The position numbers were made by a program, and so were the translations under genes. From NCBI RefSeq assembly GCF_030408435.1, contig NZ_CP047046.1, forward strand, positions 2,338,572-2,402,571: DNA of 64,000 nt. Reading direction: 5' to 3'. Below, piece by piece: positions 17,956 through 25,552 of the stretch (position 1 is the stretch's first letter; the number at the start of each line of letters is the position of its first letter). The stretch comes from Corynebacterium auriscanis. GTDB lineage: Bacteria > Actinomycetota > Actinomycetes > Mycobacteriales > Mycobacteriaceae. Below the pieces are notes generated by a model that did no database searches, was not told the origin of the DNA, and worked only from the letters and a program-made list of their open reading frames with translations.

Positions 17956-18954
17956 TTAGGGGCGGGGCACGAGGAATTTGCCAGCGCCCTGGATGGCTTC
18001 AACTTCCATGGGAAGGGGAGCGAATCTGTCGCCGTCCGCATAACCGTTGATGTGTGGCATAGTGATGCGGGCCCGCTTGGTGCGGTACATGTCCAAACCT
18101 TCCTCGTCGCGAATATCGCCGGTGAAAATCTTGCGGAATTTCAGCGCGGCCTTGGTGCGCGACAGGCGCCCCATAACGGTGACATCCAACAGGCCATCAT
18201 GGTGATTCGCATCGGGGCAGATATACATGCCACCACCGTAGGAGCGAGTCACACCCATCGCACATAAAGTGGCTTGGGTATCAATGACCCGCTGGGTATC
18301 TTCGCCTGCGTCCAACACTAGCGTGGTGGGGATAGAGTGGAAGTTCAAGAACTCCGGCACGATCGCCAAATTGTAGCGACTGCGCCCCTTCGGCCACTTA
18401 ATCTGGTTAGTCCGATCGGAAACGAGGGAATCGAACCCCGCGCAAGCGATAGTGCCAAACCAGTACGTGCTGTGGGGCTCGCCGAGTTTCTGCTGGATAA
18501 TATCCGTGCCCTGGGGGTATGCGCGCATTACACCCAAGTCCGCGGTGGTCCAAAAGCCGTGGGCGATGACTTCCGCAGCCTTGACCGGATCGGTGGGAAT
18601 GCCGTATTCGCGGGCGTGGTCGTTGCCCGTGCCTGCGGGAATAATCCCCAGCGGCTTGCCCGATTGGGCCTGTTCCTGCAGCGCCAGCGCGATTAACCCA
18701 TCCCCGCCTGCCACCACGAGGGCATCGATGCGCTCATCGGCGATCATGGCGGCGGCGAGCTCGCGAGAAGCCTCGGGGCTAGATCCTTGAATGGAAACCA
18801 CGTCCACGCCCAGTTGGTTGAGGCGCTGTTTGGCTTTCTCTGCGGCGTTGCTGGCACTGCCCTTGCCGGCGGCGGGATTGGTCAGCAGCGCAACACGCTT
18901 GATGGTGGCGGTGCCAACCTCGAATGGTCCATCAGAGTGATGAATCAGGGACAT
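17956..18954 (-). CDS. Diacylglycerol kinase family lipid kinase
   Basis: A 332-residue lipid kinase (DAGK_cat). Motifs: LLTNPAAGKGSASN (ATP-binding start), VVAGGDGLIALALQ (GGDG catalytic loop), and GIIPAGTGNDHARE (second nucleotide motif). The family phosphorylates diacylglycerol or related lipids, feeding phosphatidic acid into phospholipids; the M. tuberculosis relative Rv2252 has been linked to phosphatidylinositol mannoside synthesis. The same three-gene set (AGPS-like flavoprotein, DagK, GlpD) lies together in M. tuberculosis (Rv2249c-Rv2252), which supports a shared role in glycerolipid metabolism. It is downstream of the flavoprotein gene on the same strand with an 83-bp gap. Confidence 0.88.
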   Translation of the reverse strand: MSLIHHSDGPFEVGTATIKRVALLTNPAAGKGSASNAAEKAKQRLNQLGVDVVSIQGSSPEASRELAAAMIADERIDALVVAGGDGLIALALQEQAQSGKPLGIIPAGTGNDHAREYGIPTDPVKAAEVIAHGFWTTADLGVMRAYPQGTDIIQQKLGEPHSTYWFGTIACAGFDSLVSDRTNQIKWPKGRSRYNLAIVPEFLNFHSIPTTLVLDAGEDTQRVIDTQATLCAMGVTRSYGGGMYICPDANHHDGLLDVTVMGRLSRTKAALKFRKIFTGDIRDEEGLDMYRTKRARITMPHINGYADGDRFAPLPMEVEAIQGAGKFLVPRP

Positions 18955-19037
18955 GCGTTACTCATTTCTTCAGGCCACGTGGTGGCGCGTGCTTGGTCGC
19001 CCATCGGGAGGACGATCTGTTTTCCGAGGTTCAACGA

Positions 19038-20747
19038 CTAAAGCTCGCGTTTCGCGTCCGGTGCCGCTTGTTCCGGAGTCAGTGCATAGGTTTTTCCAGG
19101 GTTCAAGATCCCTGCAGGATCCAGTTCGCGCTTCACAGCTTGTAGCGCCGCAATTCCCAGTTCGCCGATTTCGAGCCCCATCCACGGCAGGTGGTCAGTA
19201 CCCACCGCGTGGTGGTGGGTCACGGTGGCGTTGTGGGTTGCCATTGCCTCCGACGCCGCCGTTTTCGCCTTCTTCCAGCGCCCCTCCGGGTCCTCGCCCG
19301 CATCTGCAACAACGGTGAAGTACAAGGAGCAGCCCCCGGCGTACACGTGCGAAACGTGGCACATAATCAGGGCAGGTGAACCATCCGCCACCAGCGCGCG
19401 GGACAACGCATTACCCACTGCCTTCTTCACACGGGGCACGTTGGACCAGTCGGTCGCGGTTTCGAGGGTCTCGCATAGCGCACCGGCATCGATAAGGGAA
19501 TCGCGCAACACGGGCGCACCAAAACGGCCCTGTTCCCACTTGCGCGCTGGCCCCTCGCCAAGGGAAACACCACCGTGGGCCAACATGATGGCGCGGGTTT
19601 CAGCATGGCGGGATTGCGCGTGCTGCGTAGTGCCCTCATAAACAGTCAACGCCAAGCACCCTGTGTGCTGGGATTCATCCTGCTCGCCAATGTTGTCGGT
19701 ACTAGTGAGGTTCACGCTAGATTCGATCTCGTCCGACAAGCGCAAAACGGTTGGGCCCGCACCGGTTTGCTCCACATCGCGCAGGGCATTCACACCGTCG
19801 ATGAAGGTGGGGAAGCTGAAGGCCTCATACAGTTTCGTCTGTGGAATGGGGTGCACCCGCACCCGCACCTTGGTGATGATGCCCAATGTGCCCTCGGATC
19901 CTAGGAACAATTGCTTCAGCGCAGGACCAGCCGCAGTAGCGGGGGATGCCTGCCCTACCTCGATGATCCCCTTTGGGGTGACCACAGTCATCGAACGCAC
20001 CATATCGTCAAAACGGCCGTATCCGGCGGAGTTCTGCCCGGAGCTGCGGGTAGCAGCGAAACCACCGATGGTCGCATACGGGAAGGATTGCGGGAAGTGG
20101 CCCAGTTGTAATCCCTCTTCACTCAACAGCATTTCCGCGTGTGGGCCGGATAGCCCGGCCCCCAGCGTGGCGAGACCGGACACGGGATCCACGTCCTCCA
20201 GCTGATCGAAGCGCGCCAGATCCAAACTAATCACCGCGCGGTGGCCGCCGTCCACTGGATTCAGGCCACCAACGACTGAGGTGCCGCCACCAAAGGGCAC
20301 AACGGCGATCTTTTCTCGGGTGCAGAACTCGAGGATGCGCAGCACTTCCTCATCGGTGGCGGGGGCCACAACTAGGTCAGGTGCGTCGACTTCGCCATCG
20401 ATCCGCCAATCGAGCAGGTCAAGGTAGCTCTTGCCACGGGCACGGGGCATGCGCTGTTCGTCATCGGAAGAGACGAAGGCCTCACCGACAATTTCTGCCA
20501 TTGCAGTGCAGTCCGCCTCGGTAGTGCGAGGGGCAGACAGGCGAATGTCAACAGCGGGGCGTCGAGGTAAAGAACCATCGACGCCCAACAGCTTGCCGAG
20601 CATCTTTTTGATCGAATCGTTAAGCGGCTTGGCTTCATCCTCCGTACCCCAGAGGTTGAACACCATCGGAGGCACCGGCAGCGAGCTGTGCGGTGCGCGG
20701 TTGACGGCGGGATTAGGGACCTGATCGGCCTTCTGGTTGTGACTCAT
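19038..20747 (-). CDS. FAD-linked oxidase, alkyldihydroxyacetonephosphate synthase-like
   Basis: A 569-residue VAO/PCMH-type flavoprotein. The FAD-binding half holds IAVVPFGGGTSVVGGLNPV and GLATLGAGLSGPHAEMLL, then FPYATIGGFAATRSSGQNSAGYGR; the C-terminal part has THHHAVGTDHLPWM (His-rich active site) and LDPAGILNPGKTYAL. This resembles alkylglycerone-phosphate synthase, the ether-lipid enzyme, more than glycolate or lactate oxidases. Whether corynebacteria use it for ether lipids is not established. It is divergent from glpD with only 36 bp between the starts and sits upstream of the lipid kinase, so a glycerol-phosphate-lipid function fits (inference). Confidence 0.85.
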   Translation of the reverse strand: MSHNQKADQVPNPAVNRAPHSSLPVPPMVFNLWGTEDEAKPLNDSIKKMLGKLLGVDGSLPRRPAVDIRLSAPRTTEADCTAMAEIVGEAFVSSDDEQRMPRARGKSYLDLLDWRIDGEVDAPDLVVAPATDEEVLRILEFCTREKIAVVPFGGGTSVVGGLNPVDGGHRAVISLDLARFDQLEDVDPVSGLATLGAGLSGPHAEMLLSEEGLQLGHFPQSFPYATIGGFAATRSSGQNSAGYGRFDDMVRSMTVVTPKGIIEVGQASPATAAGPALKQLFLGSEGTLGIITKVRVRVHPIPQTKLYEAFSFPTFIDGVNALRDVEQTGAGPTVLRLSDEIESSVNLTSTDNIGEQDESQHTGCLALTVYEGTTQHAQSRHAETRAIMLAHGGVSLGEGPARKWEQGRFGAPVLRDSLIDAGALCETLETATDWSNVPRVKKAVGNALSRALVADGSPALIMCHVSHVYAGGCSLYFTVVADAGEDPEGRWKKAKTAASEAMATHNATVTHHHAVGTDHLPWMGLEIGELGIAALQAVKRELDPAGILNPGKTYALTPEQAAPDAKREL

Positions 20748-20783
20748 GCTCGCCAGTTTACTGATTGGAGTACGTTAAAGATT

Positions 20784-22499
20784 ATGAATCGCATTGCCAA
20801 TGCCACATCTCTGGCTAACCAGACCACACGGGGCAACGAGAGCTCCCGCGACGTTTCATTCGATTACGCCGGAGCAACCCTGTCTCCACAGCGACACGCA
20901 GCGTTGATCGAGAAATTGAGCGCTGGGAAGACGGGCGAACCAGCCTCCTATGACCTCGTAGTAGTGGGTGCGGGTGTGACCGGCGCGGGCGTGGCACTCG
21001 ATGCAGCCACGCGCGGTTTAAGCGTGCTGCTCGTGGACAAAGAAGACTTGGCATTCGGCACCTCGCGCTGGTCTTCGAAGCTGGCGCATGGCGGCTTGCG
21101 GTACCTGGCCAGCGGAAACGTTGGGATCGCGCGGCGCAGCGCCGCCGAGCGCGGCATCCTCATGGAGGTCACAGCCCCACACCTCACACGTGCCCTGGGG
21201 CAAGTAGTTCCCGTGATGTCGAAGTTCTCCGCATTGAATAATGTGCTGCCCCGCATGGGATTTATCGCTGGCGATGCGTTACGTATTGCTGCCGGCACGT
21301 CAGGCAAGACACTCCCCCGTTCCCGGACGATTTCGGCTCGGCGCGTTGCGGAGCTATGTCCCGCCGTCGATCGTCGCAATGTGAAGTTCGGCTACCTCAA
21401 TTATGATGGTCAACTTATTGATGACGCCGCCTTGGTCACCGCGCTCGCGCGTACGGCTGGGGGTTTCGGGGCTGATGTGTTGACGCACTGCCGGGTGGAA
21501 TCCGTGGATGATCTGCGCGGTAACGGCTCGGTTAATTCAGCTGGTGGGAATGCTGCCGTCCACCTCAACGTAGAGGGTGAAGTTCTTACTGTGAACGCCT
21601 CCGCGGTGGTGAACGCCACCGGTGTGTGGGCCGGGGATTTGGATGAGACGGTGAAGGTCACGCCGTCCCGCGGAACCCATTTAGTCGTTGCCGCTGAGAA
21701 GCTGGGGAACCCCGAAGGCGCGCTGACGGTGCCTGTACCCGGCGCGACCAATCGCTTCTGCTTTATCCTGCCCACCCAGCTGGGGCGCTGCTACATCGGG
21801 CTGACTGATGAGCAGGCCCAGCTGGAGGATGTCCCCACGGCACCTGAGGAAGATGTGCAGTGGATTCTGGACGTGGTGAACCAGGCGCTGCTGGTGGACC
21901 TGACCGCAGATGATGTGATTGGCACGTTCGCGGGGCTGCGCCCGCTGGTGGAGATTGCGGAGCCGGGCAAGGTGGCGTCGAACCAAGAAAACAGTGCGAA
22001 CGGTGAACAGCACACGGCGGACCTGTCGCGCGAGCACGCGATCCTCGTGCGTGGACCGATGGTGACTGTGACCGGTGGCAAGCTGACGGAGTATCGCCTG
22101 ATGGCCGAGCAGACGGTGGATCGAGTGCTGGCGGAGGGGCTGATCACGAAGGCCAATATTGGTTCTTGCGTGACGAAGGAGACACCGCTGATTGGCCCAC
22201 CTGCGCGGCCCGAACAGCCCGGAAAGCTCACGGTGACCGATGAATCGATGGGCGCGGCAGCTACCGCGGAAACGAACAGCGATACGGATCAGGGCAGCTC
22301 GATTGCGCGCCCCGATGAACCAGTGGTTCCGGGGCTGGCGGTCACACGTGGCCGTCTGAGTTTCGCAGTGACACATGAGGGCGCGCGGACGGTTTCCGAT
22401 ATCCTGGATCGCCGCACGCGGATCGGGTTGGTGCCGGCAGATCGCGCGGCGGCGGAACCGGTAGCGCGGGAGGCGCTTGCAGCAGCAGGATTGAAATAA
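20784..22499 (+). CDS. glpD: Glycerol-3-phosphate dehydrogenase (FAD, respiratory)
   Basis: A 571-residue flavoenzyme that oxidises glycerol 3-phosphate to dihydroxyacetone phosphate at the membrane, passing electrons to quinone. The N-terminal Rossmann motif VVVGAGVTGAGVALDAATRG is at about residue 56, followed by FGTSRWSSKLAHGGLRYL (substrate/FAD region) and later FAGLRPLVE and VTGGKLTEYRLMAEQ. The ATG at 20784 is used because the frame upstream overlaps the divergent flavoprotein gene. An Asp/Glu/Ser-rich linker (about residues 480-520) precedes the C-terminal domain. A terminator-like hairpin follows the stop codon. Confidence 0.93.
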   Translation: MNRIANATSLANQTTRGNESSRDVSFDYAGATLSPQRHAALIEKLSAGKTGEPASYDLVVVGAGVTGAGVALDAATRGLSVLLVDKEDLAFGTSRWSSKLAHGGLRYLASGNVGIARRSAAERGILMEVTAPHLTRALGQVVPVMSKFSALNNVLPRMGFIAGDALRIAAGTSGKTLPRSRTISARRVAELCPAVDRRNVKFGYLNYDGQLIDDAALVTALARTAGGFGADVLTHCRVESVDDLRGNGSVNSAGGNAAVHLNVEGEVLTVNASAVVNATGVWAGDLDETVKVTPSRGTHLVVAAEKLGNPEGALTVPVPGATNRFCFILPTQLGRCYIGLTDEQAQLEDVPTAPEEDVQWILDVVNQALLVDLTADDVIGTFAGLRPLVEIAEPGKVASNQENSANGEQHTADLSREHAILVRGPMVTVTGGKLTEYRLMAEQTVDRVLAEGLITKANIGSCVTKETPLIGPPARPEQPGKLTVTDESMGAAATAETNSDTDQGSSIARPDEPVVPGLAVTRGRLSFAVTHEGARTVSDILDRRTRIGLVPADRAAAEPVAREALAAAGLK

Positions 22500-22536
22500 A
22501 CCCGCCACCGCATCACTGCTGGTGACGGGTCATTTT
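22500..22536 (+). terminator. Terminator-like hairpin of glpD
   Basis: ACCCGCCACC (22500-22509) pairs with GGTGACGGGT (22521-22530) with one mismatch, followed by CATTTT. It begins at the base after the glpD stop codon. Confidence 0.65.
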
Positions 22537-22580
22537 GGAGCCGCTCGCGAGATTCGAGCTCGCGAGCTTTTCATTACGAG
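22536..22580 (-). repeat. Diverged copy of the tRNA-Thr 3' end (candidate att-site remnant)
   Basis: Forty-one of 45 bases match the 3' portion of the tRNA-Thr gene at 23822-23866 in the same orientation, from the CCA end through the T-arm and variable loop into the anticodon. The D-arm and 5' acceptor strand are absent, so this is no functional tRNA. A partial tRNA 3' end in direct repeat with the intact gene is the usual trace of integration by a tRNA-targeting integrase; here the 1.2-kb interval holds only decayed IS elements. Confidence 0.8.
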
Positions 22581-22589
22581 ACAAATCCC

Positions 22590-22950
22590 CGTTCGGGAAC
22601 GCAAGGATCTCGCGGGCTTGTGCAGGATATCGCGTTCTTCGCGCAACTGTGCGTTTTCCTTTTCTAGCTTGCGGATCTGTTCGGAATCATTCGCCGCTTG
22701 GGCTTTATCATGCACAGCTTTAATGCGCGCACGCTTTCCGGTGCCGTACTTCTTGACCCAAGAATGCAGCGAGGCACGGTTGATACCGAGCTCTGCTGAT
22801 GCTGCGTTCAGCGAGAGGTCCCCATTGTTCTCATAGAGAGCCACAGCATCGCATGTGAACTATTCAGAGTACCTAGACATGGTGGTAGATTACCTTTCTT
22901 CCCAGCCCGACTGGAATGGATATCAGGTGTCCACCAAAAAGGGGTCAGGT
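22590..22950 (-). mobile_element. IS3-family element remnant (one end and OrfA only)
   Basis: The interval keeps the upstream terminal repeat of an IS3-type element (22929-22950; on the minus strand it begins GACCTGACCCCTTTTTGGTG) and most of orfA. orfB and the other end are missing; homology to OrfA stops near 22600, just before the tRNA-like repeat. The end at 22950 abuts IS481 coding sequence, so this element appears to have inserted into, or recombined with, the IS481 copy. Confidence 0.7.
22600..22880 (-). pseudogene. IS3-family transposase OrfA, nonsense-mutated and 3'-truncated
   Basis: Reading from the ATG at 22880 gives MSRYSE, a TAG at 22862-22860, then FTCDAVALYENNGDLSLN and the HTH part (GINRASLHSWVKKYGTGK), followed by the leucine-zipper segment ending LREERDIL. 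In intact relatives the amber position is part of an EF pair. After ERDIL the normal short OrfA end is replaced by sequence leading into the tRNA-like repeat. The open frame visible from 22844 starts after the stop codon and is not an independent gene. Confidence 0.8.
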
Positions 22951-22951
22951 C

Positions 22952-23746
22952 CGTTCGAAGTTGCTCGCCGTAATCCGCCACTTCAAACGCTCCCGGCAAT
23001 GGATCTATACCCTCATTAAGCGCTACCACGCCGGCGGACCTGATGCGGTACTGCCACAATCCACCGCGCCATGATCCACACCCAACAAAACCACCGACGC
23101 GACCATCAAAAACATCATCGCAATCCGCCGAGAACTCACCGCCAAAGGCGCAGACAACGGCCCCGAAACAATCGCCTGGGTCCTAACCCAACGCGGAATT
23201 TACGCCCCTGCCGAATCCACCATCCGTCGCATCCTGACTTAACAAGGGTTGGTGACCCCGCAACCAACCAAACGACCTAAAACATCCCTACGACGCTTCG
23301 AAGCGACCCTGCCCAACGAATGCTGGCAGGCCGATGTCACCTACATCCGACTCCGCAACGGCAAAGCCATCGATGTCCTTGACTTCCTCGACGATCACTC
23401 CCGATACCTGCTCTATCTCGTCGCACCCCACACCAAGCCTACGAAGCCCTACCTAAAGCATCACCCCAACCTCTTGTTACCGAAGTCAACCCGGTACGCA
23501 ACGACAAAGTCGACCAAGCAGGCCGCATCACACTCCGATTCGCCGCCGAAATGAGATACCTCGGCATTGGCCGCGCCCACACAGGAACACGCACACTAAC
23601 CGCCATCACCGGCACCCACGCCCCTAACATCCAACGCCGACACCGGCGAAATCATCGTCGAACACAGCATCGACACCGGCCGTCGCTACCAACCCAACCT
23701 GGTCAAGAACACCCGCCCCACTCAAACACAAACGCCGCAGAGCTAG
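22952..23746 (+). pseudogene. IS481-family transposase, decayed with internal deletion
   Basis: One frame from 22961 reads LLAVIRHFKRSRQWIYTLIK (N-terminal HTH), stops at a TGA (23072-23074), continues through the second HTH region, stops at a TAA (23240-23242), and continues into the integrase core LPNECWQADVTYIRL and DVLDFLDDHSRYLLYLVAP. At about 23434 the core is cut: the remaining D and E catalytic region is missing and, in a new frame, the C-terminal beta domain follows (AYEALPKASPQPL, then AEMRYLGIGRAHTGT). A further frameshift near 23635 leads to TGEIIVEHSIDTGRRYQPN and a TAG at 23744. About half of a normal IS481 transposase is left; it cannot be active. Confidence 0.85.
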
Positions 23747-23821
23747 AACAGTGTTCTAACCCTGCGACGCAAAATAACCATGTCGCGACTTACGATGTCA
23801 ACTATGTCCCGACTGATCACA

Positions 23822-23897
23822 TGGAGCCGCTTGCGAGAATCGAACTCGCGACCTTTTCATTACGAGTGAAACGCTCTGCCGACTGAGCTAAAGCGGC
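23822..23897 (-). tRNA. tRNA-Thr (anticodon CGU)
   Basis: On the minus strand the cloverleaf is complete: acceptor GCCGCTT/AAGCGGC, D-arm GCTC...GAGC, anticodon stem TTTCA/TGAAA around loop CTCGTAA (anticodon CGT, reading ACG), T-arm GCGAG-TTCGATT-CTCGC, and an encoded CCA end (23822-23824). The CCA end faces the IS remnants and the duplicated 3' end at 22536-22580. Confidence 0.95.
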
Positions 23898-24108
23898 GCA
23901 TACAAGCAGTTCTAATGGCGGACGGCTGAGCACTGAGGGCGCTCGCGATCCTGATAGAACTTCAGGTACGAAGCGTAATCCTAGCGGATGTGGTTCATAC
24001 GAACAAAACCGATGGTGGCTTTCCCCCACTCCTGCACATTCGACCTCCTCGAGCGCTCACCGCACGGCCGTGATCGCGGCATCACAGTGCCCCCTCCCCC
24101 AGATCGAC

Positions 24109-24178
24109 TCAGCCAAACCACCCCGCGCAGCTGCCCAGCCAAGCAACTCTGGACGGCTGCTCAGCCAAACCACCCCGC
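24109..24178. repeat. Pair of 19-bp direct repeats in the holB / tRNA spacer
   Basis: CTCAGCCAAACCACCCCGC occurs at 24109-24127 and again at 24160-24178, each followed by one variable base and CAGCT; the period is 51 bp. They lie just beyond the holB stop codon. The rest of the 290-bp spacer between tRNA-Thr and holB shows nothing recognisable. Confidence 0.75.
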
Positions 24179-24190
24179 ACAGCTATTCCG

Positions 24191-25387
24191 CTAGACGACC
24201 CCACAGCACTGCTGCAAGCGCCCCGCGAGTGCCATCAAAGCCAGCTCCGGCTTCACATTCGATAGCAATCGCTGCCGGCACTCCGTCACAGCATCAATGC
24301 ATCTCACCAACGCGGCCCCAGAGTTCCGACGCGCTAATTCGCGCGCCGTGGCCGCCATGTCCGGGTGTTGGAACCCACCCACAGGTTCATCGCCAGCCAC
24401 CGCATCCGTGGCCAGCATCATCGCATCACGGTACAACCCCGCGATGTCGATGAGCGCCAGATCCAAGCTTTCACCCGATTGACGGGTGCGGCGCATCTTC
24501 TGCTTGCGCTCCAGCTCCGCGACCGCACCCGCAGACCCTCTCTGGGCTCTCGCCGCCCCTTTTCCTTTGGCCCCCACCCCGTACGCATCCTCGAGGTCCT
24601 CACGCTCGCGCTGGTCGCGGTCTGCCATGAGGCTCTCAGCCTCCTCCTGAGCTTTCGCCACCAGCTCTCCCACATAGCGATATAGTTTCGCGGGCTCATA
24701 AACCAACTGGGGCACTTTCAGCGCCGCCGCGCGCTTCGCCCGGGCTTTCTCATCCCTTGCTAAATGACGGGCCCTGCCGATATGCCCACCGGAAACACCC
24801 GCGGCCCACCGAGCTTGTTCTGGAGTGAGGTCCAAGGTGGCGTCGGATAAAAGAACCCCCTCCACAGCCTCCGGCGACGGCGTAGGGATGTAGACGTGGC
24901 GACAGCGCGACCGCAGGGTAATAGAGATATCCGTTGGGTCAGTAGAGGGCGCGCACAGGACAAAGAACGTACTTGCCGGGGGTTCCTCGACAGACTTCAA
25001 CAGTGAATTGGAACCCGCGGAGTTGAGCCGATCAGCGTGCTCCACCACAATCACACGGCGACGACCCACTGTGGGAAGCTTCGCAGCATCCGAAATGACC
25101 TCACGAACCTTATCGGCGTGGATCCACACCCCATCCGTACTCACCCAAATCACATCCGGATGGGTGCCTGCATTCACCATCCGGCACTGCTCGCACTGCC
25201 CACACCCATCGTTCGGGCACACCAAGGCCGCCGCGAATGCCTTCGCCGCAATGGACCGGCCCGAACCCGGCGGTCCGGTAAACAACCACGAATGAGTCAA
25301 CGCCTGCGGATCCACCACAGCCTGATGCAGCTGTTCACGCACGTCCGGGGCGGTGATGGTGGCGAAAACACCGTCGTTGCTCGTCAT
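24191..25387 (-). CDS. holB: DNA polymerase III subunit delta'
   Basis: A 398-residue AAA+ clamp-loader subunit. Walker A is modified (LFTGPPGSGRSIAAKAF), followed by the four-Cys zinc module CPNDGCGQCEQC, the sensor/hinge region VIVVEHADRLNSAGSNSLLK with EEPPASTFFVLCAP, and the SRC motif in ITLRSRCRHVYIP. The C-terminal domain is helical. It loads the beta clamp with HolA and DnaX. It is divergent from the adenylate cyclase gene, the same arrangement as in M. tuberculosis (Rv3644c/Rv3645). Confidence 0.93.
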   Translation of the reverse strand: MTSNDGVFATITAPDVREQLHQAVVDPQALTHSWLFTGPPGSGRSIAAKAFAAALVCPNDGCGQCEQCRMVNAGTHPDVIWVSTDGVWIHADKVREVISDAAKLPTVGRRRVIVVEHADRLNSAGSNSLLKSVEEPPASTFFVLCAPSTDPTDISITLRSRCRHVYIPTPSPEAVEGVLLSDATLDLTPEQARWAAGVSGGHIGRARHLARDEKARAKRAAALKVPQLVYEPAKLYRYVGELVAKAQEEAESLMADRDQREREDLEDAYGVGAKGKGAARAQRGSAGAVAELERKQKMRRTRQSGESLDLALIDIAGLYRDAMMLATDAVAGDEPVGGFQHPDMAATARELARRNSGAALVRCIDAVTECRQRLLSNVKPELALMALAGRLQQCCGVV

Positions 25388-25552
25388 GACTACCCAGTGT
25401 AGTCACGGGTTCCGACACCGCCGCAGACAACGGACGCTGGCGCAATTACCGTGCTCCGGCACGCCCCCTGCCACCGACGTTCCACGAATCACTTCCCACC
25501 CCTTCGCACAACCTTTAGTGCAGGCTGGTGCACAACCATTACTCTGTTAAGC

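Noticed and set aside
22522..22836. Plus-strand ORF opposite the IS3 OrfA remnant
   Set aside because: The minus strand carries the OrfA HTH and zipper; the plus frame is meaningless.
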